Shown: positions 1 to 7,430 of the stretch, piece after piece
Numbering within the stretch: position 1 is the stretch's first letter
Layout of the letters: each line of letters opens with the position of its first letter
NCBI GenBank assembly: GCA_003024985.2
Contig: PXIH01S0013040.1
Strand: one strand, 5' to 3'
Length of the DNA stretch: 11,320 bases
DNA from: Euperipatoides rowelli
Lineage: Eukaryota > Onychophora > Udeonychophora > Euonychophora > Peripatopsidae
Notes under the pieces: generated by a model
The model's input: only the letters and a program-made list of their open reading frames with translations
Database searches by the model: none
What the model was told of the DNA's origin: nothing
Position numbers and translations under genes: made by a program

Positions 1-249
1 GGATTAATTTTAAGCATTATAAAAATAAAAAACGAGATGCAGTTTCCCTTCTTTGTAATTTTATGAAGAGGGGATTTAGAATTTTTGGGTGCATAGGCTA
101 TCCCTTCATATCCTCCCAACATTTTCGTCCCTGGGAATGGACTGTATGTACACAGTACAATAGTTATTCACCATTGTGGCTGGTAGCCTTACAATTATTA
201 GTCGCCAAAATTTGCTATTAGTCGCCCCCTGATGAGTGAGTATTTTCTA
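1..249. other. AT-rich left flank, no gene recognised
   Basis: I see no convincing reading frame or family motif here. It lies just upstream, on the same strand, of recognisable Gypsy polymerase debris. It may be the eroded RNase H to integrase connector of that element, but no residue pattern is clear enough to claim it. Confidence 0.4.
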
Positions 250-810
250 CTTTAGGTGTACACTCAACGTATGTTGGAGCTCCTACATGATACACATTAA
301 GATATAGTCAGGATGAAGTCAATTGCTAGAAGCCACATTTAGTGGCTAAACATTGATTCTGAAATTGAAAATATTACTAGAAACTATTTGTGTCAGCTCA
401 CTCAGAAAATGCCGCCAAGAACGATGTTACAATTGTGGGTTTGGCCGAAGGCTCCAGGCGATCATATACACATTAATTTTGCCCAAAAGGGGAAAATTAT
501 TTTCTCATAATGGTTGATGCTCATTCCAAGTGGATCAAGGTGTTTCCGATGTCACACAAAACAACTTCCAAGACCATTGAGATATTAAGGATCACATTTT
601 TGAGGTATGGCATTCCATTGGAGAATGTGTCCGATAATGGACCACAATTTACATCATCTGAAGTCAAGTTGTTTACTTCATCGAACACTATAAAACACAT
701 CCTGGTGCCAGCGTACCACCCTAGTTCAAATGAGGCTGCGGAGCGTTCGGTGCAGTCATGTAAGGATGCATTGGAAAGGATGAGCATGGATCAGAAAGAT
801 GCATCATCAC
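250..810 (+). pseudogene. Gypsy (Ty3-like) retrotransposon integrase, N-terminal and core remnant
   Basis: This is the 5' part of a decayed Gypsy integrase, the enzyme that inserts retrotransposon cDNA into chromosomes. Reading 262-507 gives the usual H2C2 zinc-region pattern (LLHDTH, then RMKSIARSH), with in-frame stops at 298 and 337 and a Tyr where the first Cys of the CxxC pair is expected. After a frame change, 510-810 gives the catalytic core: VDAHSKW, then SDNGPQF with a catalytic Asp, then HPSSNEAAERS with the catalytic Glu. The usual Gly of the HPxSNGxAER motif is Glu here. Stops and frameshifts make it non-functional. At 810 the frame is broken by a hAT insertion and resumes at 1350. 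Family assignment is firm; the exact 5' limit is not. Confidence 0.88.
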
Positions 811-1341
811 TAGGGGCATGTGTTTTTCGTACTACACGAAAAAAAACGAATTTCTTTATAACAATTTTTTTTTTTAATTTCTTCATCAATTATTGCATTT
901 AAAGTAAGAAAAAATACTTTTAATCCTCACGACAAAACACGAAATTCATAACAAAAGACGAAATTCACAATATAAAACGAAATTCTATTAAATTGCAATA
1001 TTATGCACGAAAAAAAGGATATTTATATTTTACAAAAGTAAAAAAAAAAAATATGTTTCAAAATTATAATTGAAACTATTTTTAGAATAAAATTAAACGA
1101 TTAAAAGATGTTTTCTTTGAATTTTTCAATTCTTTGTTTAGTCTTGCCACTTCCCCGTTTTTTTTTTTTTTCAAAATAAGCCAAACTTTCCCTGAAAGAA
1201 AGTAGTCTTCCAAGTCAGTTTTACAAAATATCACAAATTAAGCATGGCCAGGTGTTCTTTTTTTGATATAAACATATTAAGCAAATGTGTGAAAATATAA
1301 AAAGAAATTTAAAAAAAATAACAAGAAAAAACATGTCCCTA
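811..1341. mobile_element. non-autonomous hAT DNA transposon (MITE-like), 531 bp
   Basis: The element starts TAGGGGCATGTGTTTTTCGT. Read from the other strand, its right end is TAGGGACATGTTTTTTC followed by TTGT. About 17 of the first 20 positions match, giving terminal inverted repeats of the hAT type. It is flanked by a perfect 8-bp direct repeat, ATCATCAC, at 803-810 and 1342-1349, the hallmark target duplication of hAT transposases. No transposase is encoded and the interior is very AT-rich, so it must have been moved in trans. Near the left end the motif ACGAAATTC recurs at 939, 958 and 977, exactly 19 bp apart, which resembles subterminal transposase-binding repeats. Removing the element and one duplication restores the surrounding integrase frame, so the insertion site is certain. 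Confidence 0.92.
939..985 (+). repeat. three ACGAAATTC motifs at 19-bp spacing inside the hAT element
   Basis: Identical 9-mers begin at 939, 958 and 977. A related motif in inverted sense, ACGAATTTC, lies at 846-854. Short repeats close to hAT termini are commonly transposase-binding sites; that role is inferred here. Confidence 0.6.
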
Positions 1342-1349
1342 ATCATCAC

Positions 1350-1850
1350 TAAACCATAAAATAGCTCGTTACCTGTTGGCACAGCACACTACGCCTCATT
1401 TAACAACTGGTGTGACGCCCTCCAAGCTGTTTTTGGGTAGAGAATTATGTATGGACATTAATTCACTCGGACATTGCCACCTATGTTGAACTAAAACAAT
1501 ACAAACAGAAAGTGTAGCCTACTATGATAGGGGACATAAGTCCTCTCGTTCGTTTGCTGAGGGTGATGACGTTATACCAGAAACGGAATAAACATAAATG
1601 GATCAATGGGACATTCACAGATAGACAATTTGCAAATACATGGAAAGTTCTTACTCCAAATGGAGAAAAGGGATTTCACACTGACCAGATTAGAAGTTGT
1701 GTGAAACCAGTACATGTGCCAGAACAGTTGACAGAATCGAGAGGGTCCAAAAATGTGATCAAGATGGGAAATCAACCGGTGCAGAAAGTTTCGAATATCC
1801 AGAGGCGTAATCCAACCAGGAATCAGAGGCCACCTAACAGATTGAACTTA
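1350..1850 (+). pseudogene. Gypsy integrase remnant, C-terminal part
   Basis: This continues the integrase after the hAT insertion. The segment from 1350 reads the family's post-core pattern (HTTPHLTTG, then a LFLGREL box). A frame change near 1515 leads to a stretch with YYDRGHKSS and FAEGDDV. A second frame change near 1570 leads to NKHKWINGTF and FHTDQIRSCV, the small C-terminal barrel of Gypsy integrases. The end, around 1800-1850, is a basic tail ending RPPNRLNL, the usual last residues of this clade. At least two frameshifts and a stop make it dead. It joins the upstream fragment colinearly, so both belong to one element. Confidence 0.86.
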
Positions 1851-1989
1851 AAATTTTTTTTTTCAGGTTTAGTTCAAATGTATTTTTTTATTTTTAAATT
1901 TTTATTATTATGAAACAAATAGGTATTGTTATATTCTTATCTTGTTTAGCAGTATACAATACTATGTCATGTAATATTTCCGGGGTTAA

Positions 1990-2215
1990 ATAATTGTTGT
2001 GTTGATAAATATGTGGGGGCAGAAGTTGGGTAGAACATTATTACTCAGCCATCGTTACCTTGTACATGGCTTATGCTGGACCAGTTCCATTTTGTCTCAT
2101 ATACCAATTAAATCATGTACTAGTTCTAATTCAATGTGTTTGTTAAACTTTCAAATAAACTACACCCACTCACCCCAACTACCCCGAGGAGCACCAATAC
2201 TTACCCTAATTGCAT
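1990..2215 (+). mobile_element. probable 3' LTR remnant of the Gypsy element
   Basis: The sequence begins 140 bases after the integrase end, with a purine-rich GTGGGGGCAGAAG that could be a polypurine tract (about 2012-2024). It continues to TACTAGTTCTAATTC and an AATAAA at 2154, a layout typical of LTRs in this clade. The matching 5' LTR is outside the window, so the boundaries and the LTR call cannot be proved. Apparent reading frames through here have no family features. Confidence 0.45.
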
Positions 2216-2225
2216 TTGTCATTGT

Positions 2226-2303
2226 CTTGGTGACATAGGTGGCAAGCATGCTGACTAAAATGTAAACCCCAAATATTGCCGGTTCGAATCCTGCTATAGA
2301 CAT
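2226..2303 (+). mobile_element. tRNA-derived SINE-like fragment
   Basis: GGTTCGAATCC at 2280-2290 is a perfect RNA polymerase III B box (T arm), flanked by GCCGG and CCTGC-like stem arms with one mismatch. About 35-50 bases upstream, GGTGGCAAGCATGC resembles an A box. The outer ends (GTGACATA and TATAGAC) pair only imperfectly and no clean anticodon arm forms. This is therefore a decayed tRNA-derived SINE head or a tRNA pseudogene, not a working tRNA. Confidence 0.5.
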
Positions 2304-3056
2304 GGTTGTTTTTTCTGTCTGACAATAGACCTTTAAAGCACCTTCATGTGAAGGTTTAGCTAAAATTCAACCACTACTAATCTTGGAGAACTCAATGGTC
2401 ACATCGTTAAACATGAGACTACTCAACTTAATTATTCAAAACAAATTATTTTTTCTATGTTTATAGAAAATATCAATTCATAATGTCTGCTGATATTTCT
2501 TCTTGTTTAAAAATACAATCAGTATCAAAACTGTAAATCTCATTTGTACCTTTAGGCCTAAATCTTGTATTTTATCATTTGATGTAGAAAATTTCTGTTT
2601 TTAAAACTAATCAGTTTCAATCCAGAAGAAATAATAGTTGGTGTGTAGACTTGAAATCTCCATAAATTAAAAGGTTCATTAGATTTTGAATGTCTGAAAT
2701 AGTTTGAGTTGGCTTCTGTAAATCAGGAGTTTGGTGGGCATCCCCCCCCCCCCTTGTGTCACAAGTTCAGTCCAATAGTCCATATTGATTAGGCACAACA
2801 TAATTTTATCCTCGATACGAAATTTTCAAATAGGCTACAAACTAACAAAAAATATCCAAAAACAAAATGTTATTAAAGAAAGAACCTTTGGCTGGTTTAG
2901 CTACATTAATGACGTTGTAATAAGGTTGAGCTTTAAAAAAAAAAAATTTGCATAAAATACCAGGATTCACACGATTATACTGTGGTCTAACAAAGAAAAT
3001 TTTATATGACAAAAAAAAAAAAAAAAAGGGAATTTCACCCAATTATTATTATTCAG
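2304..3056. other. non-coding AT-rich stretch, likely inside the Bcl-2 gene's second intron
   Basis: No protein family is recognisable in either direction. It holds a 14-nt palindrome CCTTCATGTGAAGG (2341-2354), a run of 12 C at 2742-2753 and a run of 17 A at 3011-3027. On the minus strand it lies downstream of the 5' splice site at 3136, so it is presumably intron. No exon resembling a Bcl-2 C-terminal membrane anchor was seen. Confidence 0.45.
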
Positions 3057-3106
3057 GCAAAAAATGGAATGAAAACAACAAAAAAAGTTTTCATTCCATT
3101 TTTTGC
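3057..3106. repeat. perfect 20-bp inverted repeat (hairpin) in intron 2 of the Bcl-2 gene
   Basis: The left arm GCAAAAAATGGAATGAAAAC (3057-3076) is exactly complementary to the right arm at 3087-3106. The loop is 10 nt (3077-3086). It begins 30 bases downstream of the splice donor on the minus strand, so it would form a strong stem in the nascent pre-mRNA. It is shorter than typical microRNA precursors. It could be a tiny fold-back transposon relic or a splicing-related structure. Confidence 0.85.
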
Positions 3107-3130
3107 TATTATTTGACTTGTATGTGATTT

Positions 3131-3136
3131 ACTTAC
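3131..3136 (-). promoter_or_regulatory. splice donor (GTAAGT) ending the Bcl-2 coding exon
   Basis: On the minus strand the exon ends ...GGTTGG followed by GTAAGT, an ideal U2-type donor. It falls between codons (phase 0), immediately after the Trp of the BH2 NGGW motif. That is the ancient intron position shared by BCL2, BCL-X and relatives. Confidence 0.92.
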
Positions 3137-3625
3137 CCAACCACCATTGTCCAATATCCATTCAGATAAATTACGGGCAACATAACGTTTCACTATTAAA
3201 GGAAACAATGGAAGCACGTCCGCCATACTTTGATCGTTACAACTCTTCGCTAGTAGCACGACAAATGAATACATAGCGATGATTCTACCCCAGTTTATTT
3301 GATGATCGTCAAACATTTCGTCTACAACTTTTTCAAAGGCGATAGTACACGTTTCCTTTGTAATATTTAATTTAGAAGCCATAGAATTAAGAAGAATTTT
3401 ATGTTTGCCACTCATTTCATCAACAGTTCTCCTCATAATGGCAGCTGTAGAGTTCAATGGTTTTTGGACATCATGTATTTTATATTCAATAATATCTTTA
3501 GCAAGATCTTCCGATAGAATTTCTATTTTTTCTAGTTGTGTATCTCTAGGCCTCTTATTTGATTTATATACATGATTTTCCTCTACCATTTCATTATATC
3601 TATTTTCAACGCTACAGTTATACAT
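3137..3625 (-). CDS. Bcl-2 family apoptosis regulator, MCL-1/A1-like (first coding exon, partial)
   Basis: This exon encodes 163 residues of a multidomain Bcl-2 protein, which controls mitochondrial outer-membrane permeability and cell death by binding BH3 helices. A BH3-like helix lies at about 61-73 (IMRRTVDEM). BH1 lies at about 99-128, with the NWGR signature at 111-114; its Arg binds the BH3 Asp of partners. BH2 ends the exon (EWILDNGGW, 155-163). The spacing and sequence most resemble MCL-1 and BFL-1/A1, suggesting a pro-survival member. The BH3 Gly is replaced by Val (residue 68). No clear BH4 or PEST region is seen. The ATG is supported because the spliced upstream exon creates an in-frame TGA at the junction and no earlier Met follows it. 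The C-terminal helix and membrane anchor must lie in a further exon that I could not find. Without splicing, the frame reads on to a stop at 3053. Confidence 0.9.
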
Positions 3626-3656
3626 TTTAAAAATTACTTCCTTGAATGGAACGGAT
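3626..3656 (-). other. 5' UTR part of Bcl-2 exon 2
   Basis: These 31 bases lie between the splice acceptor and the start codon. They contain no upstream ATG. The start codon has A at -3 (AAAATGT), an acceptable initiation context. Confidence 0.7.
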
Positions 3657-3773
3657 CTTAAAATAAAAAAAGAAAAAAAAAAGAAATTGTATGACGCACT
3701 AAAATAAAGACAACTTAAATACTCTTACATTGCATAATCAATTAAGTTAGATTCAATAATTTAATAAACTTAC
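3657..3773 (-). other. 117-bp intron in the 5' UTR of the Bcl-2 gene
   Basis: Read on the minus strand, it opens with GTAAGT (3773-3768) after exon sequence AAATTTG. It closes with a long T-rich polypyrimidine tract and TTTTAAG (ending 3657). Joining the exons places TGA across the junction, in frame with the downstream ATG at 3625, which closes the frame and defines the start. Both splice sites match consensus closely. No transcript evidence is available. Confidence 0.72.
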
Positions 3774-3850
3774 CAAATTTATAGTTTAAATAAAATTTAT
3801 TTGGGAATACAGAAACTCCCAAACCTTAAATTTCCTATAAATAGTAGGAA
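3774..3850 (-). other. putative 5' UTR exon 1 and TATA-like element of the Bcl-2 gene
   Basis: Exon 1 ends at 3774. A TATAAATA/TATTTATA element at 3836-3843 lies about 60 bases upstream of that donor on the minus strand, so a start site near 3805 and an exon of about 30 bases would fit. The element could equally point rightward. The transcription start is inferred, not shown. Confidence 0.35.
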
Positions 3851-4412
3851 TAAAGTAAGCACTAAGCGGACAACAATTGCGTAAATTTATATGGATAAAT
3901 AATGAGAGTCATATGATCAACGTCATAGTCTTTTTTTAGAAGTGTCAATCAATCAAGAAAGCTTATCTGCACAATTATTACAGAAAAGGCAATCATTATT
4001 CCACATTATTATCATTAGGGTTAGGCATTGTTATTTATTACTTATCAAAAGTTAGGATTCAATGTTGGAGTGAAGGTTAGGACTGTAAATAATAAAAAAA
4101 AGGGCTTACAAATCATTGGTCATTTGCCGTATTCAAACATAATTGGTTGTTTTGGTGTAATCTGTGCAGATAAGATTTCTCTACAGGCGCAAGGATTTTT
4201 TTTTTTTAGTGACGCGCTTCCGCTTATTTATTAATTTAAATTCTTTTCCGCTTCGTTTTGAACAAAGGCTTACAGTTACAGTATATTCTTTATGGTTTTA
4301 AAAAGGAAGAGGAGGGGGGGGGGAGTAGATCCCGATTTAATTATCGGGGATAGCTAAAACTGTGAGAGGAATGAGGATGTGACGTATTTTAAGAGATCAC
4401 TTCTCATACCAC

Positions 4413-4468
4413 GCCTCTGTATGCAAGAGCAAGTAGGCATTGCCTCTATTCAAGAGCAAGTATGCATT
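4413..4468 (+). repeat. two-copy tandem duplication of about 28 bp
   Basis: The unit starting GCCTCT occurs at 4413-4441 and again at 4442-4468. The shared 18-mer CAAGAGCAAGTAGGCATT (4424-4441) differs at one base from its second copy (4451-4468). It is a recent local duplication in the presumed promoter region. Confidence 0.8.
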
Positions 4469-4720
4469 AAAAAATTCAATTATTCAAAGGATCGACGATT
4501 TAAAAAAAATGCCTAGGATCAAACTAGGCCTACTGTATTTTCATAAATAACTTCTAAAAGGGAATCTGAATTATGGGTGGAATATCTGAACGTTTTGAAG
4601 GACTTTTTAGACATTAAAAGCGATGTTTATTTATTGCAGCTCATATTCGTACATAATGCAATTATTAAATTCAATTTACTGTATAATTTCATTTTGAGCA
4701 CAAGAAAAAAAATATTAATC

Positions 4721-4735
4721 GTTTTCTTTGACTAG
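4721..4735 (+). promoter_or_regulatory. candidate splice acceptor upstream of the parkin start
   Basis: GTTTTCTTTGACTAG, followed by GGG, has a pyrimidine tract and terminal TAG about 65 bases before the start codon. It could close a 5' UTR intron or accept a spliced leader. No matching donor was identified, so this is only a candidate. Confidence 0.3.
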
Positions 4736-4800
4736 GGGCAGAACAAAATATTCTCTTGGTAAAGAAAATCTAGTTCGGTCCCTGTCTTAAATTTTACTCT

Positions 4801-6114
4801 ATGGCAATGATAATTAATGTTAGATTCAATTCAACACAAAATATTCCTGTTCATTTAAATCCAGAACTAAGTGTAGGCGAACTAAAAGAAATTATTAGTT
4901 CCAAAATTAATATTCCTGCTTCGGAAATGAGGATTATTTTTGCTGGTAGAGAACTTAAAGACCACTTAACATTAGAGATGTACAACCTTGCAACTTATAG
5001 TACCTTGCATGTCATAGCCCAAAAAAATTGTCTGCCTGTAGATGTTAAGGTAACAAATTCATCTTTATATGAATCTCTGCAGAAAATTCAAATGCCCTCA
5101 GATATTCAGGATAATGACTCAATGCACAAAACTCTTGGAGTAATAAAGAATCATTTCTTTATTTATTGTAAATTTCATTGTAAAGATATCTGTCCTGGAA
5201 AACTTAGAGTACAATGCTCAACATGCAAACAAGGAGCTTTCACTGTTCTCCAGGAACCAAGCTGTTGGGATGATGTTTTATTATCTAATAGGATCGAAGG
5301 TCTTTGTCACACTGAAGGTTGCAATGGAAAAACTACTGAGTTTTGCTTCAGATGTGCTAATCATAGTAATTCTATTAGTATGGAAACTGAAAGCTGTGTA
5401 GCACTAAATCTCATCAAACCTAACTATAGAATGCTGCCTTGCACTGTTTGCTATGATATTTGTTCTCCTGTGGTGATGTTTAATTGCACAGAGCAGCATT
5501 TGCTATGCTTAGATTGTTTTAGAACTTATTGCTTTACTATGCTAAATGAACGCCGTTTTATACAACATCCTGATGTAGGGTATACTCTGCCTTGTCCTAA
5601 CGGCTGCGAAAACTCACTCATTCAAGAAATTCATCACTTTAGAATTTTAGGAGATGAACAGTATGACAGATATCAAAGATATGGAACTGAAGAGTGCCTT
5701 CTTCAGGCTGGAGGAGTTCTTTGTCCTAGACCTGGATGTGGAGCTGGTATTTTACCTGACAGAGAGGCCAGAAGAGTTGAGTGTCTTCAACAAGGGGGTT
5801 GTGGATTTATCTTCTGTCGAAATTGTATGGAAGAATTTCATCCAGGAGAATGCAGACAAAGAGAATTAGCATTGGATTATAGTCCTGGTCTATCAATTGA
5901 CTTCTTTTTAGCTAGAGAAGCTCGAGCTGAATTGCAGTCCATTCAAACTATTCAAAAAACTACTAAGCCCTGTCCAAAATGTAAAGCTCCTACAGAGAAA
6001 GATGGTGGATGTATGCATATTGTTTGCATGCAGTCACAATGTGGTTTACAATGGTGCTGGGTATGTGAGCAACCATGGAGTAGAGAGTGTCAAGGTAATC
6101 ATTGGTTTGGATAG
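4801..6114 (+). CDS. PRKN: parkin, RBR-type E3 ubiquitin ligase, intronless
   Basis: Parkin is the ligase activated by PINK1 on damaged mitochondria to ubiquitinate outer-membrane proteins for mitophagy. The 437-residue frame has a ubiquitin-like domain (3-76), a short linker, RING0 (123-188), RING1 (214-269), IBR (308-351), a REP-like helix (about 366-385) and RING2 (391-434). Every zinc ligand of the eight sites aligns with human parkin, including 123/127, 214/217, 308/313 and 391/394. The catalytic Cys is C404 (DGGCMH) with H406. Phospho-ubiquitin-binding residues K124, H278 and R281 are kept, as are K134, R136 and R184 of the RING0 phosphate pocket. S67 matches the PINK1 target Ser65. Differences: Ala376 at human Trp403, Gln417 at human Glu444, and a C-terminus ending WFG, lacking the final Val. 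The whole gene is one exon, unlike the roughly 12-exon vertebrate gene. Met3 (4807) has the better start context and aligns with the usual parkin N-terminus, so the true protein may be 435 residues. Confidence 0.97.
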   Translation: MAMIINVRFNSTQNIPVHLNPELSVGELKEIISSKINIPASEMRIIFAGRELKDHLTLEMYNLATYSTLHVIAQKNCLPVDVKVTNSSLYESLQKIQMPSDIQDNDSMHKTLGVIKNHFFIYCKFHCKDICPGKLRVQCSTCKQGAFTVLQEPSCWDDVLLSNRIEGLCHTEGCNGKTTEFCFRCANHSNSISMETESCVALNLIKPNYRMLPCTVCYDICSPVVMFNCTEQHLLCLDCFRTYCFTMLNERRFIQHPDVGYTLPCPNGCENSLIQEIHHFRILGDEQYDRYQRYGTEECLLQAGGVLCPRPGCGAGILPDREARRVECLQQGGCGFIFCRNCMEEFHPGECRQRELALDYSPGLSIDFFLAREARAELQSIQTIQKTTKPCPKCKAPTEKDGGCMHIVCMQSQCGLQWCWVCEQPWSRECQGNHWFG

Positions 6115-6117
6115 GTT

Positions 6118-6168
6118 AATAAACATCAAGATTAACTGTGCCAAACAATTTTTGCAATAAATAATAAA
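6118..6168 (+). terminator. polyadenylation signals of parkin
   Basis: AATAAA occurs at 6118-6123, only four bases after the stop codon, and twice more at 6156-6161 and 6163-6168. The later pair, 42-54 bases past the stop, is the more plausible signal. The region is AT-rich, so motif matches alone are weak evidence. Confidence 0.5.
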
Positions 6169-7430
6169 ATACAATAAGTTATATGAATATTTTTTCTATT
6201 TTTTTTAAAAGAATAACTCTCATTAAATAATACATTTATAAAAAGATATAAAACAAATACAGTAAAAGCTTTCCTATCCAGCATTTTACCTAATAAACTG
6301 GTGTTAAAATGCCCCAAATAAACAACCTTGTTTCTATTAAGAATGTTGTTGCAAAATTATTTACTTTTCATTAATTAGTGAAAATAAAACTGATAGAGCT
6401 GTGTACTACTGCTTTGTAAAGTATAATTATGTGCAAATAATAATAATAAAAAAAAAACAGGCTAATTCTTTAGAAAAAAAAATACAAGTATTTTTTTATT
6501 ATTTATTGTTCTAATCATACTCATAACAATATTCCATTAAGAAAACTACTCGATTATAACAATGAGCATCCAGTTTCCTAAAAGCTGCTAATCTTTTAGA
6601 AGTTTTCATCATTGATTAAAGAGGCTGTTTGAGCTGCTAAAATATCTGAATATACTAGATTCAAAAATGAAATAAATTTCAAGCTGTTCTAATTTTCTTC
6701 AACTTATAAAAGACCAGGTGGCAATATACAGTAATAATGGTTTTATTAAATTCCCTAATTTATCAAACTGCTAAATAAATTTTTCATAATTTCAGTGGTT
6801 TGGTTAACTTTCACCCTCTTTGAGTAAATAATTTTTTACAGATCCAGTTTTTCCCATTTCTGACTTTTTATGGACATTTAATACACTTTTAAATATTTGA
6901 TAAAATTTGTGATTCCACTGATTTAATCCCAGATTTTATATTTAAGGATTATGCATTTGAACTGTGATGTGATGACATACCTTATTATTTTTTTCTTGGA
7001 GTTAAATATACAAGATAGAAAAATGCTCTAATCGGTGCAAGAAAAAAAAAACAATATAGTCAAAATTTGCAGGACTTTCAATGTAAAGGCGACTGTGTAA
7101 AATGTGACAATAATTTATCACTTGCTATCCGTTACTATTTGTAACATGAAAAATTGTTGGGTATATTTGATGGCCTAGACCAAAAATTCCTACTTTAGGA
7201 AATACGATAAATAATAGTTAGATATATTTCAAGCCGGTGAATTGCAAGCACAACTCAGTAATTGGACAGCAATGTTGTGGAAAATGAAATTCAAATTTTC
7301 TAAATTTGAATCTTTTGAAATAATCAAGTGTAATGTGTACGATACCTTCCCAAGTTGTATTTTGCCACAAGCGTCTGGCTCTCAACATTTTAGACGATCA
7401 CTAACTTTAACTGTAGTCTGTACACTGACC
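6169..7430. other. AT-rich non-coding stretch after parkin
   Basis: I recognise no gene on either strand. Runs of A at 6448-6457 and 6474-6482 lie about 335-370 bases past the parkin stop. A 10-bp perfect inverted repeat with a 3-nt loop (ATTCAAATTT at 7289-7298, AAATTTGAAT at 7302-7311) is present. A short frame near 7242-7505 runs into the following MITE and has no family features. Confidence 0.45.

Larger units (their letters stand above)
3851..4735. other. intergenic region between the divergent Bcl-2 and parkin genes
   Basis: No coding family is recognisable. Visible items are a TGACGT CRE half-site-like motif at 4380-4385, a run of 10 G at 4314-4323, a 6-bp stem CCCGAT/ATCGGG near 4332-4349, and a short tandem duplication at 4413-4468. 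It probably holds promoter elements for one or both genes, but no core promoter can be assigned with confidence. Confidence 0.45.

Noticed and set aside
1999-2238. Open frame of 79 codons
   Set aside because: It runs through the probable LTR remnant and has no protein-family pattern.
2226-2303. Functional tRNA gene
   Set aside because: The B box is perfect, but the acceptor and anticodon stems do not pair properly.
2808-2843. Acceptor-like TTTTTTGTTAG on the minus strand as the missing Bcl-2 C-terminal exon
   Set aside because: It opens a frame of only about 11 codons before a stop and encodes no hydrophobic anchor.
2842-3042. Phe-rich open frame on the minus strand
   Set aside because: The Phe runs come from poly-A/T tracts, and the frame lies within the presumed intron.
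5654-5869. Open frame inside parkin in another frame
   Set aside because: It overlaps the conserved RING1-IBR coding region and has no family features; a shadow of parkin.
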